A DNA stretch of 64,000 nt from Bin87 sp034423115 (GTDB lineage: Bacteria; Chloroflexota; Dehalococcoidia; Lucifugimonadales; UBA3495), in assembly GCA_034423115.1 (NCBI GenBank), contig DAOUJD010000046.1, positions 1-64,000 of the forward strand, read 5' to 3'. Below the pieces are notes generated by a model. It saw only the letters and a list, made by a program, of their open reading frames with translations. It ran no database searches and was not told the DNA's origin. Shown piece by piece: positions 48,920 to 58,949 of the stretch (its first letter is position 1; each line of letters opens with the position of its first letter). Position numbers and translations under genes: made by a program.

Positions 48920-51613
48920 ATGATTCAACCTGCCAATTCGATTCCCCGGGCGTATGACGCGGGCGCTGTGGAAGAGCGCATCTATCAAAACTGGTGGGAT
49001 TCTGGTTACTTCGTACCCAAGGTTGGTAATGACCGGCAGCCTTTCTGCATCGTAATGCCTCCGCCCAACGTGACCGGCGAGTTGCATTTGGGGCACGCCC
49101 TCACCGCCAGCTTGCAGGACGCGTTGACGCGCTGGCATCGCATGCGCGGCGACCCGACGCTGTGGCTGCCCGGCAAGGATCACGCCGGCATCGCCACCCA
49201 ATGGGTCGTGGAGCGCTCCCTGGCGGAGGAGGGCACCAACCGCCACGACCTTGGGCGGGAGGCATTCGAGGAACGGGTCTGGCAATGGGTCGAGCTGTAT
49301 GGCAACACCATCGACGCTCAGCACCGCCGTCTCGGCGCTTCTTGTGACTGGTCCCGACTCAGGTTCACCCTGGACCCCGGGCCGGCGAAGGCCGTGCGCA
49401 CCACCTTCGTCAATCTGTTCGACAAGGGCCTGATCTACCGCCACGAGCGCATCATCAACTGGTGCCCCAGGTGCGCCACCGCTCTATCCGATCTGGAAGT
49501 GGACTACGAGGAGCGGGACGGGAAGCTCTACTACATTCGATACCCGTTGGCGAATGACCCGGACGACTCCGTTACGGTCGCCACCACGCGGCCGGAGTCC
49601 ATGCTGGGCGACACCGGCGTGGCGGTTCACCCCGACGACGAGCGTTACTCAGGCAAGGTCGGTCGGATGGTCGTGCTGCCCATCGTGGGTAGGGAGATTC
49701 CCGTGGTCGGCGACACCGCTATCGAGATGGAGTTCGGCACCGGCGCTCTGAAAGTTACTCCCGGCCACGACGTGGTGGACTTTGAGATCGGCGAACGCCA
49801 CGGCCTGCCCATCGTCAACGTGATCGGGTTCGACGGCAACATGACCGCCGACGCCGGGCCAAAGTATGCCGGGATGGAGCGGTTCGCCGCGAGGACCGCA
49901 GTCGCTGAGGAGTTGGAGCAACTGGGGCTGCTGGAACGAGTGGAGGACTATCACCATTCGGTGGGCCAGTGTCAACGGTGCAGCGAGGTCGTCGAACCGC
50001 TCATCAGCCTGCAGTGGTTCCTGAACGTCGGCCGCCACACCGACCCCAACAGCATCGCCGGCAAGGCGCATGCCGCCGTGGTCAACGGCGACATCGAGAT
50101 CGTGCCGGAACGGTTCGCCCGCGTGTATCTCAACTGGCTGGAGAACATACGGGACTGGTGCATCAGCCGGCAGTTGTGGTGGGGGCACCGAATTCCGGTG
50201 TGGTACTGCGGCGACTGTGGAGCCTACGCGGCCCACATCGAGGATCCCACTGCGTGCGCAAGTTGCGGCAGCGCGAACATCGAGCAGGAAAACGACGTGC
50301 TGGACACCTGGTTCAGCAGCGGGTTGTGGCCCCATTCCACCCTGGGCTGGCCCGATGGGGAATCGGACGACCTGGCGCATTTCTACCCCAACTCCGTCCT
50401 GGAAACGGGTTACGACATCCTGTTCTTCTGGGTGGCCCGGATGATCATGCTGGGCATCGAGAACACCGGGGACGTGCCGTTCCGCTCGGTGTACCTGCAC
50501 GGCATGGTGCTGGATGCTGAGGGCCAGAAGATGAGCAAGACCAGGGGCAATACCCTGGACCCACTGGACCTGCTGGAACAGTACGGCACCGACGCTCTGC
50601 GTTTCGCACTGACCACAGGTACCGCGCCCGGCAACAACCTCCGCCTCAGCAGCGACAAGCTGGAATCGGCCCGCAATTTCGCCAACAAGATTTGGAACGC
50701 CGCTCGCTTCGTGATTTCGGCAGTGGAAGGACGGGATGACCTGACCGGCTGGCACGACGCGATTACACCCCCGCATCGGGAGGACCGTTGGATCATCGGG
50801 CGCATGGACGCGTTGACCGTGGCCGTGAACGAATGCCTCGCGGAGTTCGAACTGGGCGAAGCGCAACAGCGACTCTACGATTTCGTTTGGAATGACTTCT
50901 GCGACTGGTACATCGAGATGGCGAAAATCCGGCTGCGAGAGGGCGGTGCCACCGCGGCGGCGACACTGGTCCACGTGCTAGAAAGGTCGCTCCGGCTCCT
51001 GCATCCGTTCATGCCTTTCGTGACGGAGGAAATCTGGCAGAACCTGGTGGCCCGCGTGCCCGCTCCGGCGAATGGGTTGTCGTCGTCGATCATGATCTCC
51101 GAATACCCCCAGGCCGATACCGTCCGCTCTGCTCCGGATGCCGAATCGGAAATGGACGTGGTCATGCAGACCATCCGGGCCGTTCGCAACATGCGGGCGC
51201 AGTTCAGGATTCCCGCCGGTCAAAAACTGGAAGCCGCGATTGAAACCAACGGCATGCAAACCGTCGTAGAACAGGAACGAGAAGCGATCAGCGTGCTGGC
51301 GCGGGTTGAACCTCTCGATGTCGTCAGCGCCGCAGAAACGGATAGCGCGGCCGGCGTCAGCCTGGTGGTGAACCCGCTGGTGGTACGCCTCCCGCTGGCC
51401 GGCATCGTGAATCTGGATGCTGAATCCGAACGGTTGAGTAAAGAGCTGGAGGAAACCCGTCGCAACGAGGCGCGAGTGCAGCAGTTACTTTCCAACGACA
51501 ACTTCGTGTCGAAAGCTCGTCCCGAGGTAGTGGAAAAAGAACGCGATAGGCTGCACAGCCTGTCTGAACAGAGACAGCGCATTGAGGAAATCATCGCGCA
51601 ATTAGCGGCCTAA
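48920..51613 (+). CDS. valS: Valine--tRNA ligase
   Basis: An 897-residue class Ia synthetase. The HIGH-type motif is in PPPNVTGELHLGHAL (about residues 43-57), KMSKS is KMSKTRGN (about 535), and a zinc-like CGDCGAYAAH and CASCGSANIE pair lies near residues 430-455. The editing domain (TTRPESMLGDTGVAVHP) is intact. The C-terminal coiled coil (RLSKELEETRRNEARVQQLL) is typical of ValS. No T-box leader is visible in the 295 bases upstream. Confidence 0.97.
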   Translation: MIQPANSIPRAYDAGAVEERIYQNWWDSGYFVPKVGNDRQPFCIVMPPPNVTGELHLGHALTASLQDALTRWHRMRGDPTLWLPGKDHAGIATQWVVERSLAEEGTNRHDLGREAFEERVWQWVELYGNTIDAQHRRLGASCDWSRLRFTLDPGPAKAVRTTFVNLFDKGLIYRHERIINWCPRCATALSDLEVDYEERDGKLYYIRYPLANDPDDSVTVATTRPESMLGDTGVAVHPDDERYSGKVGRMVVLPIVGREIPVVGDTAIEMEFGTGALKVTPGHDVVDFEIGERHGLPIVNVIGFDGNMTADAGPKYAGMERFAARTAVAEELEQLGLLERVEDYHHSVGQCQRCSEVVEPLISLQWFLNVGRHTDPNSIAGKAHAAVVNGDIEIVPERFARVYLNWLENIRDWCISRQLWWGHRIPVWYCGDCGAYAAHIEDPTACASCGSANIEQENDVLDTWFSSGLWPHSTLGWPDGESDDLAHFYPNSVLETGYDILFFWVARMIMLGIENTGDVPFRSVYLHGMVLDAEGQKMSKTRGNTLDPLDLLEQYGTDALRFALTTGTAPGNNLRLSSDKLESARNFANKIWNAARFVISAVEGRDDLTGWHDAITPPHREDRWIIGRMDALTVAVNECLAEFELGEAQQRLYDFVWNDFCDWYIEMAKIRLREGGATAAATLVHVLERSLRLLHPFMPFVTEEIWQNLVARVPAPANGLSSSIMISEYPQADTVRSAPDAESEMDVVMQTIRAVRNMRAQFRIPAGQKLEAAIETNGMQTVVEQEREAISVLARVEPLDVVSAAETDSAAGVSLVVNPLVVRLPLAGIVNLDAESERLSKELEETRRNEARVQQLLSNDNFVSKARPEVVEKERDRLHSLSEQRQRIEEIIAQLAA

Positions 51614-51717
51614 CGCAAGATTGCCATAATCCGCACGCTGGATACGAAGCACGTCGGGCGAAACTTTGGCATCGTTTGGAACTGCAAAGAACCGTTGCCA
51701 TTAAGAGGAGCCCATAG

Positions 51718-52353
51718 ATGAGACGTTCGATGATCCGACTTGTTGTGCTAGGCTTGGCTATCGTTTTGATGTTGGGCGCTGTAGCGGCTTGTGGTGGAGA
51801 TGAGCCTGAGCCGGAACCGACTGCGGACATCCAGGCCACCATTGACGCTGCGGTCCAGGCTGCAACCCCGACGGAGACTCCCACGCCGGAACCGACCGAT
51901 ACCCCTGAGCCGACGCCGGAACCGACACCCAACATCGCCGCCACCGTCGCCGCCGCCATCGCGGCCGCTGCTCCGCCCACGGCCGTCCCCGCTCCCGTAC
52001 CCACGGCCACTCCCGTCCCGGCCGAGCCCACGGCCACTCCCGCTCCTACCAACACGCCGGTTCCCACCCATACGCCGACCCCCCTACCGGAGCAATCCAG
52101 CGGGCCGCCGTGTATCATCGCGGGAACCGTTAAATTCGGAAACTCTCTCGCACCGGCAGGGATTCCCGTGTTCGCGCGCAGTCAGACCGGAGACGTCATC
52201 GTTGAGACGCAAACCAACGAGGACGGAGAGTACGTTCTCACCATCACCAATTTTGATTTGCGGTTCGACCTGTTCGTGGCCGGCAACGACACCAACCAGG
52301 ACACGCCGATCACCTCCCGTGGTTGCCGGGTAATCAGGAACCTGAGCCCATAA
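51718..52353 (+). CDS. Lipoprotein with Pro/Thr-rich linker
   Basis: A 211-residue predicted lipoprotein: a basic start, hydrophobic helix, and lipobox VAAC with acylated Cys25, then about 100 residues of Pro/Thr/Glu repeats (TPTETPTPEPTDTPEPTPEP) including IAATVAAAIAAA, and a compact C-terminal beta domain (about 135-205) resembling carboxypeptidase-like regulatory folds (DGEYVLTITNFD). Such linkers are common in Chloroflexota surface lipoproteins. Substrate or partner unknown. AAGAGGAGCC precedes ATG 51718. Confidence 0.8.
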   Translation: MRRSMIRLVVLGLAIVLMLGAVAACGGDEPEPEPTADIQATIDAAVQAATPTETPTPEPTDTPEPTPEPTPNIAATVAAAIAAAAPPTAVPAPVPTATPVPAEPTATPAPTNTPVPTHTPTPLPEQSSGPPCIIAGTVKFGNSLAPAGIPVFARSQTGDVIVETQTNEDGEYVLTITNFDLRFDLFVAGNDTNQDTPITSRGCRVIRNLSP

Positions 52354-52370
52354 GGTAGGACTCCGACAAC

Positions 52371-53240
52371 ATGACGATCAGTTCCGCGCTGGGCATCATC
52401 GGCTACCCCATCGGCCATTCGATTTCGCCGGTATTCCAGCAGGCGGCGCTGGACAACCTCAACATCAGGGCGGAATACCGGGCGTATGAAGTCGATGCGG
52501 CCGAGGTTGGGGCGTTCGTAGATTCCCTCCGCTCCGAAGCGGTGAGTGGCATCAACGTGACCGTTCCCCATAAGGAAGCGGTGATGCCGTTCCTGGACGA
52601 GATCGACGAGTGGGCGGCTGAAGCCGGCGCGGTGAACACCATCGTCAACCGCTCCGGTCGTTTGGCGGGCTACAACACCGACGGCTACGGATTCCTGCGG
52701 GCCCTGCGCGAATCCGGAGAGTTTGAACCTGCGGGGAAAAATGCGTTGATCCTGGGCGCCGGCGGCTCAGCCCGCGGCGTGGTTCAAGCCTTGCTACGGG
52801 CTGAGATCGGGGCGCTTGTTATCGCCAATCGCACGTTGACCCGCGCCCAAACCCTGGCCGATCTTGCCGAAACCCGTGGGGTTCCTGCTCAGGCGATGCC
52901 TCTGCCATCACCTGAGGCGGCCGCAACGGCCGGCGCAGCCGATCTGATCGTCAACTGCACGTCCTTGGGGATGCGACACGGTCCCGACGAAGAGGCCTCC
53001 CCACTGCGCGACGAGGAAATCCCGGCGACCGCCCTGGTTTACGACCTCGTGTATAATCCGATGCTGACCCCTTTGCTGAGGGCGGCTGAACGGGCCGGAG
53101 CAAAAACCTTGGGCGGAATTTCCATGCTGGTGTACCAGGGGGCGGCGTCCTTTGAAATCTGGCTCGAACGGCCGGCTCCGGTTGGAGTCATGATGGATGC
53201 GGCGTTGGCGGCGATGCGCCAACGCGAAGCCGCCGCTTAG
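52371..53240 (+). CDS. aroE: Shikimate dehydrogenase AroE
   Basis: A 289-residue enzyme reducing 3-dehydroshikimate with NADPH in the shikimate pathway. GYPIGHSISPVFQ binds shikimate, NVTVPHKEAV contains the catalytic lysine, NTDGYGF the aspartate, and ILGAGGSARGVV the NADP loop; ANRTLTRAQ follows. Normal length. It starts 17 bases after the lipoprotein stop and is followed by aroC. Confidence 0.96.
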   Translation: MTISSALGIIGYPIGHSISPVFQQAALDNLNIRAEYRAYEVDAAEVGAFVDSLRSEAVSGINVTVPHKEAVMPFLDEIDEWAAEAGAVNTIVNRSGRLAGYNTDGYGFLRALRESGEFEPAGKNALILGAGGSARGVVQALLRAEIGALVIANRTLTRAQTLADLAETRGVPAQAMPLPSPEAAATAGAADLIVNCTSLGMRHGPDEEASPLRDEEIPATALVYDLVYNPMLTPLLRAAERAGAKTLGGISMLVYQGAASFEIWLERPAPVGVMMDAALAAMRQREAAA

Positions 53241-53321
53241 GCCAAAACGCAATTCCGGTGGCCAGAATCGCCGGGCCTATGTGTTCCGGATGCCCACGTC
53301 GCCATAGGAGTAACGATCCCG

Positions 53322-54509
53322 ATGATTAGGTGGTTCACGGCCGGCGAGTCGCACGGACAGGGCTTGATGATAATCGTGGAGGGCGTGCCCGCCTACCTGT
53401 CGCTGGATGAGGAATATATCGCCCACCATCTGGGCCGTCGGCAGAGGGGATACGGGCGCGGGGGCCGTCAGCAGATCGAGCGCGACCACGCCCACATTCA
53501 GACCGGCGTGCGCCACGGGTACACCCTGGGAAGTCCAATCGGGATGCTGCTGGAGAACCGCGACTGGGTCAACTGGCAGGACGCCATGGCCGTGGAATAT
53601 ATCGAGAACCCATCGCAAGAGGGCCGCAATGCCCGGGTTACCCGCATCCGGCCAGGACACGCCGATCTCCCAGGCGCGATGAAGTACGGGTTCCACGACG
53701 TGCGCAACTCCCTGGAACGCGCCTCAGCACGTGAAACTGCTGGCCGCGTCGCCGCCGGCGCCGTGGCCATGCGCCTCTTGGAGGAGTTCGGCATCCAACT
53801 GCACAGCCACGTCATATCCATCGGGCGCGTTCACGCCAACCCGCCGGAACATGACGCCATCGATTGGGATGAGGTCGAGGAATCACCCGTCCACTGCGCC
53901 GATGCCGCCGCTGCCGACCTGATGATGGCCGAGGTGGACGCCGCCCGCGACGTGGGCGACACAGTTGGCGGCACCGTCGAGGTGATCGCCGAAAACGTGC
54001 CCATCGGCCTGGGTTCCCACGTGCATTGGGACCGCAAGATCGACGCCAAGATCGCCCAGGCCCTTATGAGCATCAACGCGGTCAAGGCCGTCAGCATCGG
54101 GCCGGGCTGGGAACTCATGGACGCGTGGGGTTCGGAGTTCCAGGACGTTATCGAACCGGTGACCGACCCCGACCGGCCCTGGCAACGCAGGACCAACCGC
54201 GCCGGGGGCACCGAGGGAGGCATGACCAGCGGCCCGCCGTTGGTGGCGCGGTTCGTCATCAAGCCCATCGCCACGTTGCACAACCCCTTGCCATCGGTGG
54301 ACCTGGACACGGGCGAACCGGTTCAAGCTCATTTCGAGCGGAGCGACGTGTGCCAAGCCCCGCCGGCCGGCGTGATCGGGGAGGCAATGGTCGCGCTCGT
54401 GCTGGCCGACGCGTTCATGGAGAAATTCGGCGGCGACAGCATTCCCGAGACTCGCCGGAACTTTGAGGGCTACCAGGCCACGGTGGGGCCGCGGCTGCGG
54501 TACAGCTAA
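53322..54509 (+). CDS. aroC: Chorismate synthase AroC
   Basis: A 395-residue FMN-dependent enzyme that makes chorismate from EPSP. TAGESHGQGLMIIVEGVPA, RRQRGYGRGGRQQIE, GHADLPGAMKYGFHDVRNS and RASARETAGRVAAGA are all present, as is NRAGGTEGGMTSG. It completes a two-gene shikimate cluster with aroE. Translation starts at ATG 53322, 81 bases after aroE. Confidence 0.96.
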   Translation: MIRWFTAGESHGQGLMIIVEGVPAYLSLDEEYIAHHLGRRQRGYGRGGRQQIERDHAHIQTGVRHGYTLGSPIGMLLENRDWVNWQDAMAVEYIENPSQEGRNARVTRIRPGHADLPGAMKYGFHDVRNSLERASARETAGRVAAGAVAMRLLEEFGIQLHSHVISIGRVHANPPEHDAIDWDEVEESPVHCADAAAADLMMAEVDAARDVGDTVGGTVEVIAENVPIGLGSHVHWDRKIDAKIAQALMSINAVKAVSIGPGWELMDAWGSEFQDVIEPVTDPDRPWQRRTNRAGGTEGGMTSGPPLVARFVIKPIATLHNPLPSVDLDTGEPVQAHFERSDVCQAPPAGVIGEAMVALVLADAFMEKFGGDSIPETRRNFEGYQATVGPRLRYS

Positions 54510-54521
54510 CGGACGATCGGC

Positions 54522-54728
54522 ATGAGACTACCCTCGCTCATTCTAGACCGTTTCAGAGTCCTGTCCGGCAGGCCCGCAAGGTCTCCCGAGGGAAGTCTCC
54601 ACGTGAACACCGAGTTGATGCGGCATCGCCGGGAATTGGCCCGCTTCGAAAACCAGGCCGGACGGAACCTAACGGTGCAAACCACCATCGACATGGCGCG
54701 CACGCAGACCTGGACCGGCGGCGGGTAA
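54522..54728 (+). CDS. Small hypothetical protein after aroC
   Basis: A 68-residue basic, polar frame beginning 12 bases after aroC with GGACGATCGG upstream. No family or motif is recognised (it contains LMRHRRELARFENQAG). It could be a real small gene of the aroC transcript or chance; the opposite strand also has an open frame here. Confidence 0.3.
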   Translation: MRLPSLILDRFRVLSGRPARSPEGSLHVNTELMRHRRELARFENQAGRNLTVQTTIDMARTQTWTGGG

Positions 54729-54777
54729 AGCCTTCCCGCAACGTCGTCATCGCGCCGCACCGCCAGCCGGCGGTCTT

Positions 54778-56262
54778 ATGTCACTCCAGGAACCCGCCGC
54801 CGAGCGCCCTCGCATCCTGCTCACCGGCGCAACCGGTTACATTGGCGGGCGACTGCTGCCGCGTCTCGAGTCTGACGGCCAACACATCCGCTGCCTGGCC
54901 CGAAGGCCGGAAAACCTGACCGGCAAGGTGGCCGACAGCACCGAGGTGGTCCGGGGCGATCTCAATAACCGCGACTCCCTGGATCAGGCGATGCGCGGGA
55001 TCGACGTGGCATACTACCTCGTGCATTCCCTGGGTTCATCGGGCAATTTCGAGGCTGAGGAGGCTGCGTCCGCCCAGAATTTCGCCGACGCCGCCCGCAT
55101 TGCCGGCGTCGGTCGAATCATCTACCTCGGCGGCCTCGGCGGAACCGATCCCGCCGCATCGCCGCACCTGCGCAGTCGCCGCCGCGTGGGCGAGATTCTG
55201 CGAACCTCCGGCGCGGAGGTGATCGAGTTCAGAGCCTCCATCGTCATAGGCTCAGGCAGCGTATCCTTCGAGATGGTGAGGGCTTTGGTGGAACGCTTGC
55301 CCATCATGATCACCCCGCGCTGGGTATCCGTACCGGCGCAACCGATCGCAATCAACGACCTTGTGGAGTACCTAGCATCGGCGCTGAAGGTCGAGACCGA
55401 CGGCAACCGGGTGTTCGAGATCGGCGGAGCGGACGTCGTGTCCTACGGCGGATTGATGCGCGAGTATGCCCGACAACGGGGTTTGCGCCGCACCATGATC
55501 GCGATGCCCGTGCTGACCCCACGACTGTCGAGCCTTTGGCTTGGACTCGTAACCCCGGTGTACGCCCGCATCGGCCGCAAGTTGATCGACAGCCTGCGTA
55601 ACGCCAGCGTCGTGGAAGCGCCGCCACCCGCCGCCACGTTCAATATCGAAACCGCCGGCGTCGGCGATGCGATTGCCGCCGCGCTCCGCAACGAGGACCG
55701 GGAGTTCGCCGAAACGCGTTGGTCGGATGCGCTTTCATCATCGGGCGCTCCAACCCAGAACCGCACGGTCCGTTTCGGTTCGAGACTGGTCGACACACGA
55801 ACCGTGGTGGTACCGGCGCCTACCCAATCCGCTTTCAGACCGATCAGCAAAATCGGCGGCGATACTGGGTGGTATTGCGCCAACTATCTCTGGAGCATCC
55901 GCGGATTCCTTGATTTGCTCACCGGCGGCGTGGGGCTGCGGAGGGGTCGTCGGGATCCCGACCATCTGGCCATAGGCGATACCGTGGACTGGTGGCGCGT
56001 CGAAAGTTACGAATCCGGCCGACGGGTCAAGCTGTCCGCCGAGATGAGGTTGCCGGGCCGCGCTTGGCTGGAGTTCGAGGTGTTCCCCCACGACCAGGGT
56101 TCATTGATTCGCCAGACTGCGGAATTCGACCCCGTTGGGCTGGCTGGCCTAATATACTGGTACAGCCTCTGGCCGCTGCACTCATACGTGTTCCGTGGCA
56201 TGATCCGCGGAATTGCCGCCGCTGCTACCAGGGACACGCAACACCGATTCCCGCAGACCTGA
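54778..56262 (+). CDS. SDR-type NAD(P)-binding protein with DUF2867 domain
   Basis: A 494-residue fusion. Residues about 10-290 are an atypical short-chain dehydrogenase: the dinucleotide motif ILLTGATGYIGGRLLPRL, VRGDLNNRDSL and VGRIIYLGGLGG. Residues about 340-490 match the DUF2867 domain (WYCANYLWSIRGFLDLLTGG, DTVDWWRVESYE, LIYWYSLWPLHSYVFRGM). Such proteins are common in actinobacteria and Chloroflexota with unknown activity; NAD(P)H-dependent epimerase or reductase activity is likely. An LLM oxidoreductase follows 20 bases later. Confidence 0.87.
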   Translation: MSLQEPAAERPRILLTGATGYIGGRLLPRLESDGQHIRCLARRPENLTGKVADSTEVVRGDLNNRDSLDQAMRGIDVAYYLVHSLGSSGNFEAEEAASAQNFADAARIAGVGRIIYLGGLGGTDPAASPHLRSRRRVGEILRTSGAEVIEFRASIVIGSGSVSFEMVRALVERLPIMITPRWVSVPAQPIAINDLVEYLASALKVETDGNRVFEIGGADVVSYGGLMREYARQRGLRRTMIAMPVLTPRLSSLWLGLVTPVYARIGRKLIDSLRNASVVEAPPPAATFNIETAGVGDAIAAALRNEDREFAETRWSDALSSSGAPTQNRTVRFGSRLVDTRTVVVPAPTQSAFRPISKIGGDTGWYCANYLWSIRGFLDLLTGGVGLRRGRRDPDHLAIGDTVDWWRVESYESGRRVKLSAEMRLPGRAWLEFEVFPHDQGSLIRQTAEFDPVGLAGLIYWYSLWPLHSYVFRGMIRGIAAAATRDTQHRFPQT

Positions 56263-56282
56263 TTTTCAAAGGACTCAACCGC

Positions 56283-57287
56283 ATGAAATATGGCGTAACC
56301 CTTCTGCCCACATCGTACGAATCGTTCCGCCGCCATGTCCGCCTAGCCGAGTCGGTCGGGTTCGATTACATCGGCGTGGCCGACTCCCAGTCGCTCTTCC
56401 GAGAGCTGGTCGTGTCCCTGACGGTGGCGGCGATGGACACTCAACGGGTTCATATTGGACCGTCCGTAACCAACCCGTTGACCAGGCATCCCGCGGTGCT
56501 GGCATCCGCCATCGCATCGCTGAACGAACTGTCCGGCGGACGTGCATTTCTGGGTATCGGCACCGGAGACTCGGCGATCCTGAACCTGGGGTTGCGTCCT
56601 GCCCGGCTGGCAACGTTGAGGGAGTACATCAGCGCGCTGCGCTCGTTCATGGTCGGCGAGCCCGCGGAGTACCTGGGCAGGGAGGGGCACGTCAGTTGGA
56701 GCAAGCAGCCGGCCCCGATCATGATGTCCGCCGAGGGGCCGCGTACCCTCCGCATCGCCGGCGAGATCGCCGACCGCGCCATGATCCACACCGGGCTTAC
56801 TCCGGAAATCCTAGAAGACACCATCGCCCACGTCCGCGCCGGAGAATGGAACGCGGGCAAGCCCCTGGGGAGCACACAGGTCTGGGCCTTCGCCAAGTGC
56901 AACATCGCCGACGACCACGACGCCGCCATCGACGAAATCAAGATGGCATTGGCGGCCAGCGCCCACCACGCTTTCCGGTTCACCTTGGAGGGCAAGCACG
57001 TCCCCGAACACCTGCACGAGGCGATGATGGCAATCCAGGGCGAGTACGTGCCGGCGGAACACGAACAGGTCGGCGACACCCGCAACGCCGCCATCACTGA
57101 CGAATTCGGTGTCACCGACTACCTGGCCGACCGGTTTGCGGTGGTCGGAACACCCGAGGAATGTCGCGCCAAGGTGTCCCGGATCGCCTCCTCCAACGTT
57201 GATGTGCTACAAATCACCGCCATCAGCCACGACCCGGGCGACATCATTCGCAGGTTCGGCGAAGACGTGATCGCGCACGGATCGTAA
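56283..57287 (+). CDS. LLM-class oxidoreductase, probably F420-dependent
   Basis: A 334-residue luciferase-like barrel. GFDYIGVADSQSLFRE, GPSVTNPLTRHPAVLASA and GRAFLGIGTGDSAI match the F420-dependent (Mer/TIGR-type) group rather than bacterial luciferase. VVGTPEECRAKV is near the C-terminus. The substrate is unknown. ATG 56283 lies 20 bases after the SDR gene; a longer open frame is rejected. It ends beside a convergent hairpin and the P450 cluster. Confidence 0.9.
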   Translation: MKYGVTLLPTSYESFRRHVRLAESVGFDYIGVADSQSLFRELVVSLTVAAMDTQRVHIGPSVTNPLTRHPAVLASAIASLNELSGGRAFLGIGTGDSAILNLGLRPARLATLREYISALRSFMVGEPAEYLGREGHVSWSKQPAPIMMSAEGPRTLRIAGEIADRAMIHTGLTPEILEDTIAHVRAGEWNAGKPLGSTQVWAFAKCNIADDHDAAIDEIKMALAASAHHAFRFTLEGKHVPEHLHEAMMAIQGEYVPAEHEQVGDTRNAAITDEFGVTDYLADRFAVVGTPEECRAKVSRIASSNVDVLQITAISHDPGDIIRRFGEDVIAHGS

Positions 57288-57311
57288 CGCTCTTGCAACT
57301 GCGACAGCAAA

Positions 57312-57337
57312 CGGGGGCGACTCTTACATCGCCCCCG
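57312..57337. terminator. Bidirectional terminator hairpin
   Basis: CGGGGGCGA (57312-57320) and TCGCCCCCG (57329-57337) form a perfect 9-bp stem between the LLM gene and the convergent ferredoxin gene. Confidence 0.6.
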
Positions 57338-57360
57338 CGTGCATGTCTATGGGATGACAA

Positions 57361-57585
57361 CTACGGGAACAGAATCTCCCCGGTCTCGGCGTCCTCAACG
57401 GTGATGGCGGTCACCGGGCAATTCTCGGCCGCTTCGATGATGGTTTCCTCCGGGTCGCCGGCCGCATCCTTGACGTAGGACTGGCGGTCTTCGTTGAGTC
57501 CGAAGGTGTTGGTGGCGAATGTCTCGCACATGGCGTTGCCCACGCAAACGTTGTAGTCCACGGTGATCTTCAACTGTCGGGCCAT
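57361..57585 (-). CDS. Ferredoxin of the P450 electron chain
   Basis: A 74-residue ferredoxin. The cluster motif is C-V-G-N-A-M-C followed by CPVTAI near the C-terminus; Asn at the second cysteine position fits a 3Fe-4S or variable cluster like those that reduce bacterial P450s. GAGGAGGT precedes ATG 57585. It lies 74 bases downstream of a P450 gene on the same strand and is the only electron carrier visible for the four P450s. Confidence 0.92.
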   Translation of the reverse strand: MARQLKITVDYNVCVGNAMCETFATNTFGLNEDRQSYVKDAAGDPEETIIEAAENCPVTAITVEDAETGEILFP

Positions 57586-57659
57586 TGGGGTAACCTCCTC
57601 GTGGTTTGGGTTGGTACGTCAGTAATGGCGGTCAGCAGCGGCAGCTTTGCGGTGTGATG

Positions 57660-58889
57660 CTATTGCATGCTGACGGGTAGATTCAACAGGGTGCGCTGAC
57701 CGACGCTGGGGACATATTCCAACTGGTCGGGGTCGGTTTCAAGCTCGAAACCCTCAAAACGCCGGGCCAACTCGGCGAACGCCTCCTGCCCCTCCAGGCG
57801 GGCCAGCGTCGCTCCCAGGCAATGGTGCACGCCGCTCCCGAAAGCCACGTGGGGATTCGGGTTGCGGGATATGTCCAGGTCATCAGGTTGTTCGAACACA
57901 TCGGGATCCCGGTTGGCCGAGGAAATGACCCAACGCACCCGGTCGTCTTTCCCGACCATCTGGCCGTTGCCCATATCAACGTCCTGGGTGGCGATGCGCT
58001 GAATAGACTTGAGCGGTGAGTCGTAGCGCAGCACTTCTTCGACGGCATCTACGATGCGGCCGTCTGGATCGGTTCGCAAAAGGTCAAATTGGTCCGAGTG
58101 CTGGGCGAACGCTAGCACGCCGTTGGAGATCAGATCGTTGGTGGTCTCGTGTCCGGCCACCAGCAGGAGCAGCGCGTTGGCCAGAACCTCGTCCCGCGTG
58201 TACGCGCCCATGATCTCGCCTTTGCAGATCACCGACAGCAGGTCGTCCCCGGGATCGCGCACCCGTTCCGCCACGATGGGAGCGAGGTAGTCCGTGACGG
58301 CCTGCACGCCGGCCGCGAAATCGCGGATACGGCTGGGATCGTTGCCATCGAACCCGCACATCTGGTTGCACAGTTCCTTCACGAACTGGCGGTCGCTGGG
58401 CGGAATGTCCATGAGGCCGGCGATGATACTGTACGTCAGCGGAGTGGCAAAATCATGCATCACGTCCATCCGGCCGGCGCCCTGCAGATCATCCAGCAGG
58501 TCGTTCACGGTTTGCCGAACGAGCGGCCGCCAGGTCTCCATGGCCTTGGGCGTGAAGTACCCGTGGACCACCTTGCGCTTTTCCTTGTGCTTCGCGCCGT
58601 CGTTCTGGGTGAATCGGGCGGCCATCCAGTTTCGCACCGCGCCGAACAGCTCCATGTCCTCTTCGGGAATGGTTGGAGCCGGCGGGCGATTGTCGCGCAG
58701 GGCGACCTCCGACGAGAAGTATTCAGGGTGCCGCGCCGTCCACACCAGGCGTTCGTAACTGGTCACCACCCACATCTGGTACTGCTCGTTCCAGTGGACC
58801 GGAGCCTCAGAACGCAGCGCCCCGAAATAGCCGTAAGGGTCGCGAATCGCGTCGGGCGAAAACAGATCATCGTGAGCGAAAGCAGGCAT
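57660..58889 (-). CDS. Cytochrome P450 (first)
   Basis: A 409-residue class I bacterial P450. The heme Cys357 is in FGSGVHHCLGATLARLEG, the I-helix oxygen groove is VAGHETTNDLI, and EEVLRYDSPLKSIQR carries ExxR. The helix C region is HGYFTPKAMETWRP instead of the usual DPPxHTRLR pattern, as in the other P450s here. It would hydroxylate a small hydrophobic substrate, not identifiable. The ferredoxin gene follows in the same direction. Confidence 0.95.
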   Translation of the reverse strand: MPAFAHDDLFSPDAIRDPYGYFGALRSEAPVHWNEQYQMWVVTSYERLVWTARHPEYFSSEVALRDNRPPAPTIPEEDMELFGAVRNWMAARFTQNDGAKHKEKRKVVHGYFTPKAMETWRPLVRQTVNDLLDDLQGAGRMDVMHDFATPLTYSIIAGLMDIPPSDRQFVKELCNQMCGFDGNDPSRIRDFAAGVQAVTDYLAPIVAERVRDPGDDLLSVICKGEIMGAYTRDEVLANALLLLVAGHETTNDLISNGVLAFAQHSDQFDLLRTDPDGRIVDAVEEVLRYDSPLKSIQRIATQDVDMGNGQMVGKDDRVRWVISSANRDPDVFEQPDDLDISRNPNPHVAFGSGVHHCLGATLARLEGQEAFAELARRFEGFELETDPDQLEYVPSVGQRTLLNLPVSMQ

Positions 58890-58940
58890 GGATAACCCCT
58901 GTGGAAACTGGGCGGTGCGCGGTCAAATTATCACACGCAT

Positions 58941-58949
58941 TGGTATAAT
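58941..58949 (+). promoter_or_regulatory. Extended -10 promoter for the HicB-like pair
   Basis: TGGTATAAT is a perfect TATAAT with a TGn extension, about 95 bases upstream of ATG 59045. No -35 is evident. Confidence 0.45.

Noticed and set aside
54506..54760. Minus-strand open frame after aroC
   Set aside because: It overlaps a plus-strand small frame, shows no family match, and is Arg/Ser-rich as expected for antisense of GC-rich DNA.
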